Part shown: positions 39,597 to 49,443 of the stretch, piece after piece
Layout of the letters: each line of letters begins with the position of its first letter
Position numbering within the stretch: the stretch's first letter is position 1
Translations under genes and position numbers: made by a program
Notes under the pieces: generated by a model
Database searches by the model: none
What the model saw: only the letters and a program-made list of their open reading frames with translations
Told to the model about the DNA's origin: nothing
Assembly: GCA_021107435.1 (NCBI GenBank)
Contig: JAIOSV010000104.1
Coordinates: forward strand, 1-64,000
Reading direction: 5' to 3'
Source of the DNA: Candidatus Sabulitectum sp.
Lineage (GTDB): Bacteria > Fermentibacterota > Fermentibacteria > Fermentibacterales > JCC-6
Length of the DNA stretch: 64,000 bases

Positions 39597-40205
39597 ATGA
39601 AATCCCTGCTTTTCTTTTCAATTCTGCTTCTTTCTTTTCCTCTTACTGCCCTGGCTTTTCAAACAGAAACATATGGCTGGGAAGCAACAGATACAGTTCT
39701 GGGTATCTACGGCAACGGCATTGCGTCCATTGAAGATACAAGTCCAGTTTACAATGGGGCCCAATCTCTCAAGTTTGAAGAATCTCCCCTTGGCGGTACA
39801 CCTCAGGCATACGTAAGCTGGATACAGAATCTCAACGACGGCGACACTGTAGCTGCTTCATTCTGGGTATATGACGACACTCCCGGTTCCACCTACCCTT
39901 CCGGTCGTATCTGGGGCCACTGGAATGATGATCCCTCCGACCCCACAGTTTATGACGGAACTGCCAGTGGCAACGAAGATTTCTCTCCTGGAGCAGGCTG
40001 GAGTCTTCTTGAATGGGAATGGACCGTTGCTGACGGTCACACCGGTCTTATGGTAGAAGGCAGAATCTATTCATCAACAGAATATGATACCATCTGGTTC
40101 GATGACCTCACCATCATTGCTCCCGACGGAGCCACTATCCTGTTCCCGGATTACGTGGTTTCCCTTGAGAGAAACAGCTGGGGCGCAATCAAGGCTTCTT
40201 TCTAA
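39597..40205 (+). CDS. Secreted protein, carbohydrate-binding-like
   Basis: Signal peptide; YNGAQSLKFEE..; TIWFDDLTIIAPDGATI beta-sandwich-like pattern. Confidence 0.7.
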   Translation: MKSLLFFSILLLSFPLTALAFQTETYGWEATDTVLGIYGNGIASIEDTSPVYNGAQSLKFEESPLGGTPQAYVSWIQNLNDGDTVAASFWVYDDTPGSTYPSGRIWGHWNDDPSDPTVYDGTASGNEDFSPGAGWSLLEWEWTVADGHTGLMVEGRIYSSTEYDTIWFDDLTIIAPDGATILFPDYVVSLERNSWGAIKASF

Positions 40206-40227
40206 AGCAGGAGTGGATAAAAGCTCA

Positions 40228-40259
40228 AATACCCGGCTGCTTCGGGGTGGCCGGGTTTT
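40228..40259. terminator. Hairpin terminator between convergent genes
   Basis: acccggc tgcttcggggtg gccgggtttt. Confidence 0.7.
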
Positions 40260-40918
40260 CAGTAAGTAACTGCAAGACCGAACATCACAAGATTTCTTGT
40301 GAGATCCATGGGAACAGCGAATTCAAAACCAATTGATTCAGGTATCCATTCCTCTTCGCCAGCCGGAAGACCATACATCACACCTGCGTTAATGCTTTGG
40401 TGTAATTTGTTTTCCACCTCGTCCCAGTCATTGTTCCCGTCAGCATCCTCAGGGATATTTATCACATCCGGACCGTATCCACCGTCCCACCCGGCATACA
40501 CCTCAAGGGAACTTCCGAAAAGATATCCTGCAGAAACACCGAATTGCGTGGCAAGAAGCCTGGCCGGTATGATATAGCTTGCTCCCGCGATCAGAGAAAG
40601 TGCTCCTCTGTCCCCGGGGTCAAGAATTCCCACTCTTACCACAGGACCAATGCCCCAGGCCCTTCCGGAAACTCCTATGTCTATCCTGTCGCTGGCACCC
40701 GAAAGAAAAATCAGACCGGGAGAAACAGGCACATCGTCAATATCGTCTTCTCCTGCTTCCCTGCGATCATCTGCATTAAAGTAGGCAGGTAATGCAACAG
40801 CTCCTGTTACGGTCATGTGGTTTTCTCCCAGGGTTCTGGCTCCCGTCATTGAGCCGTAGTAACAGCCCTGAACAACTGTTAGAAACGCTGCCAGACAGAC
40901 CACTTTGAATATTCTCAT
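40259..40918 (-). CDS. Outer-membrane lipoprotein-like beta-barrel protein
   Basis: Lipobox-like VVQGCYYG; repeated beta-strand pattern to C-terminal LVMFGLAVTY. Confidence 0.65.
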   Translation of the reverse strand: MRIFKVVCLAAFLTVVQGCYYGSMTGARTLGENHMTVTGAVALPAYFNADDRREAGEDDIDDVPVSPGLIFLSGASDRIDIGVSGRAWGIGPVVRVGILDPGDRGALSLIAGASYIIPARLLATQFGVSAGYLFGSSLEVYAGWDGGYGPDVINIPEDADGNNDWDEVENKLHQSINAGVMYGLPAGEEEWIPESIGFEFAVPMDLTRNLVMFGLAVTY

Positions 40919-41013
40919 TGTATTCCCCTCCCATTAAAGCGGTTGTAATATGATACCCAATAGATAATGCTGAAAGTACTTTTTTTCAACACAATCAGAC
41001 AAAGGGGAAAATC

Positions 41014-41667
41014 ATGCCAAGAATAGCCATGCTTCTCTCAGGCTGCGGCAACCTTGACGGTTCGGAAATACACGAAAGCGTCTCCGCGATAATAGCAATT
41101 GATCAGAAAGGATGGGATATTGTTTTTACAGCTCCTGACATTTCTCAGCGGAAAACTGTTTCATACTTGAACGGGCAGGAACTTCCGTCCAGAAATGCCA
41201 TGCAGGAAAGTGCCAGAATTGCCCGGGGACGGATTGAGCCTCTTAGAGAAAGACTTCTCAACGATATTGATGCCATTGTGATTCCGGGAGGACTGGGAGC
41301 TGCGTTGACTCTCTGTGATTTCGCTGTAGAGGGCGCAGCCTGCAACGCACATCCCGAAGTTGATCTCTTCCTGAAAAGTGCCCATAAGAGGGGAATCCCC
41401 ATTGGAGCAATGTGTATAGCTCCAACCCTGGTAGCAAGATGTATTCCCGGCGCAACAGTTACTGTTGGAACAAACCCGGGTACTGCTGAGAAAATCAGAG
41501 ATATGGGCTGTGAGCATGTTGATTGTCTGGCGGAACAGGTACACATAGACAGAGGAAACAGAATAGTTACAACGCCTGCTTACATGACAGCATCAGGACC
41601 GGCACAGGTACTGGAAGGAGCAATCAGAATGATCAATGCTCTGGAGGAGCTGATCAGTCCCAGTTGA
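41014..41667 (+). CDS. elbB: Isoprenoid biosynthesis glyoxalase ElbB
   Basis: AMLLSGCGNLDGSEIHESVSAIIAIDQKGWDIVFTAPD; GAMCIAPTLVA. Confidence 0.93.
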   Translation: MPRIAMLLSGCGNLDGSEIHESVSAIIAIDQKGWDIVFTAPDISQRKTVSYLNGQELPSRNAMQESARIARGRIEPLRERLLNDIDAIVIPGGLGAALTLCDFAVEGAACNAHPEVDLFLKSAHKRGIPIGAMCIAPTLVARCIPGATVTVGTNPGTAEKIRDMGCEHVDCLAEQVHIDRGNRIVTTPAYMTASGPAQVLEGAIRMINALEELISPS

Positions 41668-42808
41668 GAAGATCCTCAGCGGACAACCGGACAACACAGG
41701 AAGAATAATTTGTGCCTCCTTCAGGAGCGGAGATCTTGCCAGCCACAATGAATCCCCCATCCTCGGTCTGCACAAGAGAGTAGCATAGAGCATCCCTGTC
41801 GATTATTTCTACTGACCAGACAACAGAAAGCCATAGATCAAATCTTAAAAGAAAGGGGCGGTAGCCCTCTCCAGTTCCCGAATTGGAATTCACAAGGACA
41901 ACATATCCGGCAGGAGGTACTTCCCGAATGGCATAGGCATTATCCGGGCCATCAGTACCCCAGATATAGTCGCTGATGACTTTCCCGTCTTTATCAAAAA
42001 AAACAAGAAGCACATCTGAATAACCACTGCTTCCCCTAGTGCTTCCGGCAACAATATATCCATCATCAGCGGAAGCTGTAACACTTCTTCCCGTCTGATT
42101 GCCTTCGAGAGGATGGTTTGCTTTCCAGAGCCAATTCCCCTGGCTGTCTATTTGCATTAAAAAAACATCTCCGTTATCAGACCCTGTAAGAATGAATCCC
42201 GGCTCAGAGCCCAGGGATGGGGTAATCGAACAGGCTGTTTGATAATGAGGGTCTACATACCTTTTCCGCCAGAGAACCGATCCGGAATCCGACACACACA
42301 CCGCAAAAATGTTATTGGTTTGCTCTTCACCGTTAACCGAATAGCCGACTGCCAGAATATTACCCTCTGGAGTTAGGCAAAAGTCAAGTAATGCGTCATC
42401 TTCTTCATAACCGATATCCAAGCTCCAGACAGTGTTACCGCTGAAGTCCATTTTCAGAACAAGACCCTGTGTGCCGGAAGAATCAGAACATACGCCACAA
42501 ACAGCAAATCCATCAGACAATCCTTCTATGGCAAATGCCGATGCATTCCCAAGAGAAAGGGCGGTATTCTCCCATAGAACAAATCCATCGCGGTCTACTC
42601 CGCAAATATTCAGTGCTTTTTCCCCTGAAGTGCCGAGATCAATTTCACCCACTACAACATATCCACCGGAAGGAGCCTCAGAAACGTCCCATACAACTGA
42701 ACTGCCACTGTTAGGAAATCCGGCCCACCAGAGAACTTCAGGCTCTCCTCCACTGGCTGATAGAACAACTGATACAAGCAGCATCCGGCAAAAAAAACCA
42801 CTTCTCAT
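41654..42808 (-). CDS. Secreted beta-propeller-like repeat protein
   Basis: Signal peptide and repeated GGYVVVGEID / GFAVCGVCSD / GNILAVGYSV / GFILTGSDN / GYIVAGSTRG units. Confidence 0.8.
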   Translation of the reverse strand: MRSGFFCRMLLVSVVLSASGGEPEVLWWAGFPNSGSSVVWDVSEAPSGGYVVVGEIDLGTSGEKALNICGVDRDGFVLWENTALSLGNASAFAIEGLSDGFAVCGVCSDSSGTQGLVLKMDFSGNTVWSLDIGYEEDDALLDFCLTPEGNILAVGYSVNGEEQTNNIFAVCVSDSGSVLWRKRYVDPHYQTACSITPSLGSEPGFILTGSDNGDVFLMQIDSQGNWLWKANHPLEGNQTGRSVTASADDGYIVAGSTRGSSGYSDVLLVFFDKDGKVISDYIWGTDGPDNAYAIREVPPAGYVVLVNSNSGTGEGYRPFLLRFDLWLSVVWSVEIIDRDALCYSLVQTEDGGFIVAGKISAPEGGTNYSSCVVRLSAEDLLNWD

Positions 42809-42929
42809 ACAGCCCCCTCACTGCCACTAAATAGATTGATTTCAATAGTAAAAGTCAATCCCCTATGAACTTTGCAGTTTCTGTTGTAGAATACGCTCAG
42901 AACAAATACCCAAACCTTCTTTCGGAGAT

Positions 42930-44150
42930 TTGATGACTTATGATTTTAACAAAATAATTGACAGGGAAAACACAAGCTGCATTAAATGGGACTACCTGAA
43001 TGCCTTCTTCGGGAAAAACAACCTTAATGCCATGTGGGTAGCAGACATGGACTTCAAAGTACCACCGGAGATCCTTAAACCTATTGAGGAACGTGCAGCG
43101 CATGGTGTATTCGGATACACCGCAAAGTCGGATGAATTCTACTCCGCAGTGATCAGCTGGTTCAAAAGAAGATATGACTGGAATATTGAGAAAGACTGGA
43201 TTGTCACCTCTCCCGGTGTTGTACCAGCTCTAAACCTGACTATGCAGGAATTCACAGAAACAGGGGACAATATCATTATCCAGCCTCCTGTGTACTTCCC
43301 GTTTAAAAATTCGGTGGAATTGAACGAGAGAAAACTTCTTGACAACGCACTTATTCTAAGAAATGGACACTACGAAATAGACTGGCTGGATCTGGAAAAG
43401 AAAGCGGAATCAGCAGAGATGTTTGTGCTCTGTTCTCCTCACAATCCTGTCTCAAGGGTCTGGACCACAGAAGAGCTTGAACACCTTGGAGACATCTGCC
43501 AAAGACACAATCTGCTGATCTTCTCTGACGAGATTCATGCTGACATCGTCTTCAAACCATACAGACACACACCAACGGCAAAAGTAAGCAGTAACCTGGC
43601 AAGCAGAACAATCGCCGCATACGCCACCAGCAAAACATTCAATCTGGCCGGTCTTCAACTGTCTGTGAATATTGTCCCTGATGATGAGATCAGGAAGAAG
43701 TTCAAGTTAACAATTGAGAGACTGCATTTATGCATGTCAAACATCTTTGGAATACTAGGCACGCAGGCAGCATACAATCACGGAGAGCAGTGGCTCGATG
43801 AGCTTATTCCCTATCTCCGGCAGAATTACCTGACGGTCAGAAATTATCTTCGGGAAAACGTTCCCGAAATTACAGTGATTAAACCGGAGGGAACATTTCT
43901 TCTCTGGCTTGACTGCCGGAAACTGGGGCTGAATGATGAGGAACTTGCAGCATTCTTTGTGCAAAAGGCCAATCTGGCTCTTACAAACGGAATCATGTTC
44001 GGTCCCGGAGGAAGCGGTTTCATGCGAATGAACATCGGTTGCCCGAAACAGAACATCATAAAAGGTCTGGAAAGCATAAAGAAGGCAATGGCCGATGATT
44101 CGCCAATCTTAACAGACTCCGGCCCTGCCAATACCCCGGATGATTGTTGA
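42930..44150 (+). CDS. PatB/MalY-type C-S lyase (cystathionine beta-lyase)
   Basis: WVADMDFKVPPEILKPIEERAAHGVFGYT; SDEIHADIVF; ATSKTFNLAGLQ. Confidence 0.94.
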   Translation: MMTYDFNKIIDRENTSCIKWDYLNAFFGKNNLNAMWVADMDFKVPPEILKPIEERAAHGVFGYTAKSDEFYSAVISWFKRRYDWNIEKDWIVTSPGVVPALNLTMQEFTETGDNIIIQPPVYFPFKNSVELNERKLLDNALILRNGHYEIDWLDLEKKAESAEMFVLCSPHNPVSRVWTTEELEHLGDICQRHNLLIFSDEIHADIVFKPYRHTPTAKVSSNLASRTIAAYATSKTFNLAGLQLSVNIVPDDEIRKKFKLTIERLHLCMSNIFGILGTQAAYNHGEQWLDELIPYLRQNYLTVRNYLRENVPEITVIKPEGTFLLWLDCRKLGLNDEELAAFFVQKANLALTNGIMFGPGGSGFMRMNIGCPKQNIIKGLESIKKAMADDSPILTDSGPANTPDDC

Positions 44151-44178
44151 TAGGAATACTTCAAAGAGCTGGATGCTC

Positions 44179-44502
44179 TTAAAGAACAAACCTGATCTGA
44201 TACTTTTTCAAGTCTATTCTGCCGGATTTCCTGAAGACTATCCCCTCACTCTCCAGCAATACTCTCTGAAGAGATCTGTCATCATCACCCTGAAGGGTTT
44301 TCCGCAAGCTGATCTCACCCTTTGAGTTCACCACCCGGTGCCAGGGTATCCCGTCGCCGGCAGGTACCGCTCGAAGAGCATATCCAACAGATCTGGATGC
44401 CCTCGGGCTACCAACCATTATCGCGATCTGGCCATAGGTCATAACTGCTCCTGGAGGAATCATTGCAACGATATTGTGTACTTTTTTGAAAAAATCTCCC
44501 AC
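44179..44502 (-). CDS. Alkyltransferase-like protein (ATL), MGMT fold with Trp replacing active Cys
   Basis: MTYGQIAIMVGSPRASRSVGYALRAVPAGDGIPWHRVVNSKGEIS: PWHRV instead of PCHRV. Confidence 0.88.
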   Translation of the reverse strand: MGDFFKKVHNIVAMIPPGAVMTYGQIAIMVGSPRASRSVGYALRAVPAGDGIPWHRVVNSKGEISLRKTLQGDDDRSLQRVLLESEGIVFRKSGRIDLKKYQIRFVL

Positions 44503-44544
44503 ACTCTTCTCCTTTTTTTTCTCGGCAGTAAATATATTACCATC

Positions 44545-44690
44545 GTCGGCAGCGTCAGGGAAGCAGGTTAAACTCCTGCGCGGCCCCGCCGCTGTAACCG
44601 GAAACGAAACCGTAACAAACCATTGCAGCAATGCGAGAAGGCACGGGAGTAGGAAGTCCGGAAGCCAGAAGACCTTCTGCCGGCAGTTGT
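44545..44690 (+). ncRNA. Cobalamin (B12) riboswitch
   Basis: CAGGGAAGCAGGTTAAACTCCTGCGCGGCCCCGCCGCTGTAACCGGAAACGA...GGCACGGGAGTAGGAAGTCCGGAAGCCAGAAGACCTTCTGCCGGC, all hallmark blocks. Confidence 0.93.
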
Positions 44691-44765
44691 TTATCTTCAC
44701 CTTCGCGGGAAGGGTGGAGGGATGTTCCCTGCATTTTTTCACGCGGCCGAAATCAGGAGTTTAAA

Positions 44766-45956
44766 ATGAGCTCTTTCGCTATCGGCCTGATCCTTATGGC
44801 TCTGATATCAGGGGATGCCCTGGTCATCAGCGGCGGGAATCTGGCACACATCGACTCGGAAACAGGAACTGTTACTCCATCTGTGGGAACTCTCCACACA
44901 TACCCCAATGATGTAACCATTCATGACGGGTTTGCCTTCGTTGTGAACTCAGGTGTTGACATCGGTACTCTTCAGAGATTTGAACTGGGAACATGGGCAT
45001 TGACTGAGCTGGGAATCGGCTCCGGCTGGAACTGCTGGGCTTCGCTTCCGCTGGCAAACGGCAACCTGGCCGTTTCAGCCGCACTGAACAACTCTGTCTC
45101 AATAGTAAACCCCACTACGATGACAATTGTCTCTTCAATTGAAGGCGTTGGACCCAACCCGGAGTGGATGGACACTGAAAATAATCTGCTTTATGCGGCC
45201 TGCGGAGGCTGGGGTACAGGAGAATCAGTGGTTGTTGTAAACATTACAACAGGATCAACAATTGATACACTGACTGCTGCCACCAACTGTCAATCGCTTG
45301 TCTGCAACGGAGACGGAAAGCTTTTCGCAACCTGCAGCGGCACATACGGCAATGATGAAGGCAGTATTGTGGTCATTGATCTGTCAACAGGAGGCACAAT
45401 AGTTGAACTCGAAGTTGGAGGATTCCCCGGATACAGCACAGCCGCAAACGGTATTCTCTATCTATCAGACCCGTGGGACGCAGGCGTGTACTCCATTGAC
45501 ATGAACACTCTTGAAATCCTTCACGATTCCACTGATCCATTCTGCTCCGGCGGAGACGGCATGGCTGTGGATGACAGTGGCTACCTGTGGATATCCGATG
45601 GGATGAATGGAGAAGTAAGAGTATATGACACAACCGAAACCCTTGTTCAAACCTACTCTGTAACTTCACCGGCAGCCATTGCAGTAAGCGGTTCCTGGCT
45701 GGGTATTGAAGACGGCATCGTTGAAACCGGAATCTCAATTTCAGTATATCCCAACCCGGCAGTAAATGTTATCACTGTGTCAGGAGCAGCTCCAGGAGAA
45801 AGAGTAAGACTCTTTGACATCACAGGTAGAATCGCTGCTGAATCAATCGCCGAAGATAATGGCACAAGCACAATAGACATCTCCAGCCTCACAACAGGCC
45901 TGTACACAGTGAACAGCGGTACCTCAAACACCAGATTCGCGGTAACAGGGAAATGA
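44766..45956 (+). CDS. Secreted YncE/BtuG-like beta-propeller with Por/T9SS-like tail
   Basis: Repeats NPTTMTIVSSIEG, NITTGSTIDTLTA, DLSTGGTIVELEV, DMNTLEILHDS; tail ISVYPNPAVNVITVSGAAPGERVRLFDITGRI; just downstream of B12 riboswitch. Confidence 0.85.
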   Translation: MSSFAIGLILMALISGDALVISGGNLAHIDSETGTVTPSVGTLHTYPNDVTIHDGFAFVVNSGVDIGTLQRFELGTWALTELGIGSGWNCWASLPLANGNLAVSAALNNSVSIVNPTTMTIVSSIEGVGPNPEWMDTENNLLYAACGGWGTGESVVVVNITTGSTIDTLTAATNCQSLVCNGDGKLFATCSGTYGNDEGSIVVIDLSTGGTIVELEVGGFPGYSTAANGILYLSDPWDAGVYSIDMNTLEILHDSTDPFCSGGDGMAVDDSGYLWISDGMNGEVRVYDTTETLVQTYSVTSPAAIAVSGSWLGIEDGIVETGISISVYPNPAVNVITVSGAAPGERVRLFDITGRIAAESIAEDNGTSTIDISSLTTGLYTVNSGTSNTRFAVTGK

Positions 45957-46750
45957 TTCCTCTGATGCTGCTCTGCATGATAGCCGATCCATGGGCTGAT
46001 GCTTCTCCGGCAGTTGAGTATGGACCGGGGGCAGGCTACGGCCAGTCATATTACCCTGACAACGTTCTGGGGCCCCCGGATTCGACAGCAACTCCAACTT
46101 TTCCTTCATTTGGAGAAAATAACCTTCTCACGCTTGGTACAGATGGATGGGTTGTACTGGAGTTCACCGATAACAGCATCATCAACGGCTCCGGAGCTGA
46201 TTTTACTGTTTTCGAGAATGTCATGGAGACAGGATCAGGATACTTTCAGGAATGTGCTTTTGTAGAAGTCAGCCAGGATGGAGAGTACTGGATCCAGTTC
46301 CCGTGGAACGCAACCACCCTTGAGGGACTTGCCGGTGTAATGCCCACCACAGGAGAAGACCCCACAAACCCCGCGATCTCCGGCGGAGATCAGTTCAATC
46401 TTGATGATGTGGGACTGGACCTGATCCGCTTTGTCAGACTGACTGACTGCGGTGATGCTGTTGCTGACGGCGGTCTTTTCGATCTTGACGCGGTTGCCGC
46501 AGTAAACTGGATTGAGGGAAGCACCTCGAATCCGCTTCCCCTGTCTATCACCTCTCCATTCTCATCCAGCTTCACGGTTAACAGCACAGAAACAGGTATA
46601 CTGTTCTGCTATACAATTGATGGAAGAATTGCAAACCAGTGGTCAGTCAGCGGACAGCCTGTAACACTGAACGCGTCCAACCTTCCGGCAGGTGTACTGT
46701 TCTTTGTTCTGAATGAGTCATCTTTCTCTGCTGTGAAACTTCTGCTTTGA
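45953..46750 (+). CDS. Secreted cell-surface protein with sorting-like tail
   Basis: ATGA overlap with propeller gene; signal peptide; YGPGAGYGQSYYPDNVLGPPDS, FTVFENVMETGSGYFQECAFVEVSQDGEYW; tail FCYTIDGRIANQWSV..NLPAGVLFFVL. Confidence 0.82.
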   Translation: MIPLMLLCMIADPWADASPAVEYGPGAGYGQSYYPDNVLGPPDSTATPTFPSFGENNLLTLGTDGWVVLEFTDNSIINGSGADFTVFENVMETGSGYFQECAFVEVSQDGEYWIQFPWNATTLEGLAGVMPTTGEDPTNPAISGGDQFNLDDVGLDLIRFVRLTDCGDAVADGGLFDLDAVAAVNWIEGSTSNPLPLSITSPFSSSFTVNSTETGILFCYTIDGRIANQWSVSGQPVTLNASNLPAGVLFFVLNESSFSAVKLLL

Positions 46751-46772
46751 GAAGTCTTCTGAAGCACTTCAT

Positions 46773-46812
46773 TGATAAAGCTGAGAGAAATCTTTCTCTC
46801 TCAGCTTTATCA
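46773..46812 (+). terminator. Intrinsic-terminator-like hairpin
   Basis: 16-bp perfect stem tgataaagctgagaga / tctctcagctttatca; no clear T-tract. Confidence 0.6.
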
Positions 46813-46996
46813 TAACCTTAACACATCTGCTGTTATGGACTAACAGACAAGCCTGTAGCTCGGGAAAACCGGATCAGAGGAAAGCTCCCAGAATGTTGAC
46901 TCGTTCAAACAGATTTCTTAGTTTCGATAATGATCTTTAAAGAAACAAAGTATTTCATTGAAAATTGATGTTTTTTCGTATCGGGCGGTTTAATGT

Positions 46997-47935
46997 ATGA
47001 AGGCTGAAGCAACGCGGAATCGTCATATTCTTGTCACGGGTATTCACAGAAGCGGAACCACTTTTGTGGGGGAAATGCTCTCTTCGGCACCGAATACCGG
47101 ATATGTACAGGAGCCTTTCAACCCGGATCTTGGTATAGAGGGCATTGATATCTGGTATCCTTATGTTCGGAATGGTATTGTACAGGAAAAATACTATAGC
47201 GATCTAGTCAATCTAATAATCTCAGGCCACGCAAAATACAAAAACAGATCAAGGTTTGGAGGCGGCTTTTTCAGGACAATTGGGAAAAAAATGTTCGGAA
47301 GCAGAGACTACCTGCGCTACCTCGCTTCAACAAGGCTGCCTGGTTCCAGACGTCTGATTCTCAAGGATCCTCTTGCATCTTTATCCTCAGAATGGCTTCA
47401 CCGAAAGTTCGGAATGGATGTGCTCATACTTCTCAGACATCCTGCTGGTTTCGTTGACAGTACAATGAGACTGGGCTGGGACTTCGACTTCTCCAACCTG
47501 ACTGCGCAAACTCCGCTCATGGAAGATTACCTCCGTGAAATACTGGCTTCATTTGATACAACTTCAATGCAACCATGGCAGAGGGGAGCACTGCTCTGGC
47601 AATGCATTTATTCTGTTCTGGATGTTTTTGCGAATCGTAATCCAGGCATAAAAATAATCAGACTGGAAGACCTCTCCCTAAATCCGGAAGAAAAGTTCCT
47701 GGAAATACATGAATTCACTGCGCTGCCATTCACGAAAAAGTCTCTCCGTACTATCAGAAAGTCAACAGCCTCCAGCAATCCTGTGAAGGCCCCGGGGGGA
47801 CAGGTACATTTCCTCCGGAGAAACAGCAGCAAGTCGGTAGATGTCTGGAGAAAATCTCTTGATGAAACCACTATTGCCGGGATAAGAAAACTCGCAGGTC
47901 CCCCGGCAGAAAAATACTACGGGAAAGACTGGTAA
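46997..47935 (+). CDS. Sulfotransferase family protein
   Basis: VTGIHRSGTTFVGEMLSSAP (PAPS-binding loop); LILKDPLASLSSEWL; DVLILLRHPAGFVDS. Confidence 0.9.
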   Translation: MKAEATRNRHILVTGIHRSGTTFVGEMLSSAPNTGYVQEPFNPDLGIEGIDIWYPYVRNGIVQEKYYSDLVNLIISGHAKYKNRSRFGGGFFRTIGKKMFGSRDYLRYLASTRLPGSRRLILKDPLASLSSEWLHRKFGMDVLILLRHPAGFVDSTMRLGWDFDFSNLTAQTPLMEDYLREILASFDTTSMQPWQRGALLWQCIYSVLDVFANRNPGIKIIRLEDLSLNPEEKFLEIHEFTALPFTKKSLRTIRKSTASSNPVKAPGGQVHFLRRNSSKSVDVWRKSLDETTIAGIRKLAGPPAEKYYGKDW

Positions 47936-48023
47936 CTGACAGGCTTCATCCTGTTCCTGCGTATGAATTCGCAGCCTTTCGAATTGCAAAACAATAGCTG
48001 CATCACAGATGAAAGGTCTTGAT

Positions 48024-49436
48024 ATGAAACAGATATTTCTTGAGACGGGTGTACTTATGCTCATTTGCATGCTGGTGGCCTGCGGGTCTGCTGAGCAGAT
48101 AAATTCAGACTTCCCGGGCACCTGGGATGGTTTTATCGCAATCAATGGTATGGTGTTGGATATAAACGTCTGTATCATCATTGATGAACAGGAAACATAC
48201 CACGCAAGCATTGATATCCCGGCACAATCGGCTTTCGGTCTGGAACTCGTGAATATCTGCGCTAATGGCGACAGTATTCGGTTCGCCCTGCCTTCCAGTC
48301 TGGGTGAAGCTTCGTTCGCGGGACTTCTGTGTGCAGATATGATAACCGGCACCTTCAGCCAGAGAGACCTTCCGGGTTCTTTCGAGCTCCATCGCGTTTC
48401 AGGACTCTCAGAGGAAGAGCTTCCCTATACCGTTTCTGAAGTAACGATTACAGAAGGGAATGTTTCTCTGGCGGGTACACTTACCATTCCACAGGGCGAG
48501 GTACCCTTTCCAGGTGTGATTCTTTTTACCGGAAGCGGTCTTCAGGACAGGGATGAAAATGTCATGGGCTTCAGGGTGTTCGGGAAACTTGCTGATCATC
48601 TTACACGGTCGGGTATCGCAGTTCTTCGCTGTGATGACCGCGGCTACGGCATGTCCGTTGGTGCAATTGACCATCTCACTGATTCTGTATTAGCCTGCGA
48701 TGCCTCTCTCATGCTTGATTTTATGTTTTCTCAGCCGAAGGTTGATTCGGGCTGCATTGGCATACTGGGACACAGCGAAGGCTCCACTGTGGCATTTATA
48801 ATGGCCAACTCAAGACCGAATGATGTTGCTTTCGTAATCAGCATGGCAGGTCCCTCCATAAGCGGCTACCAGGTGCTGCTGGGTCAGGTTGAAGCGCTCA
48901 GCCGCCAGGCGGGACTCACCGAAGAAGAGGTTGCCGGAAAAGTCGAATTACAGAAACAGATCATGAATATCATACTTGAAGGGAATGACCACTCCCGACT
49001 TGAAAACCTGCTGCGATCTGAGACAATCGAGTCACTGGAAAACCTCTCTGAAGCAGATCTTTCAGCAATTGGTGACTTTAATGCCTATGTAGAAAACACC
49101 GTTGCTCAGACAATTATCCAGGTTGAATCAGACTGGTTCCTGAACTTTCTTCAACACGATCCCACCCACGAGATATCTGCAGTATCCTGCCCGGTACTGG
49201 TCCTGTACGGCGAGCTTGATGTACAGGTTCCTCCTGACAGAAATCTGGAGCCCATGCAAACTGCTCTTGCAGCAAATCCCTTTGCGACGGTGATGATGTT
49301 TGATGGTGCCAACCACCTGTTCCAGGCTGCGATTACCGGTAGTGTGGATGAGTATTCGATACTGGAACCGGAATTCACTGATGGATTCGAGTCAACCGTG
49401 TCTGAGTGGATACTGGAAGTGTCCAGTCTGCAATAA
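48024..49436 (+). CDS. Alpha/beta hydrolase lipoprotein
   Basis: Lipobox LVACGS; GHSEGSTVA nucleophile elbow; VLYGELDVQVPP, DGANHLF. Confidence 0.88.
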   Translation: MKQIFLETGVLMLICMLVACGSAEQINSDFPGTWDGFIAINGMVLDINVCIIIDEQETYHASIDIPAQSAFGLELVNICANGDSIRFALPSSLGEASFAGLLCADMITGTFSQRDLPGSFELHRVSGLSEEELPYTVSEVTITEGNVSLAGTLTIPQGEVPFPGVILFTGSGLQDRDENVMGFRVFGKLADHLTRSGIAVLRCDDRGYGMSVGAIDHLTDSVLACDASLMLDFMFSQPKVDSGCIGILGHSEGSTVAFIMANSRPNDVAFVISMAGPSISGYQVLLGQVEALSRQAGLTEEEVAGKVELQKQIMNIILEGNDHSRLENLLRSETIESLENLSEADLSAIGDFNAYVENTVAQTIIQVESDWFLNFLQHDPTHEISAVSCPVLVLYGELDVQVPPDRNLEPMQTALAANPFATVMMFDGANHLFQAAITGSVDEYSILEPEFTDGFESTVSEWILEVSSLQ

Positions 49437-49443
49437 CACAAAC

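Noticed and set aside
44503-44742. N-terminal extension of the ATL ORF
   Set aside because: It reads antisense through the cobalamin riboswitch; the conserved ATL domain starts near 44502.
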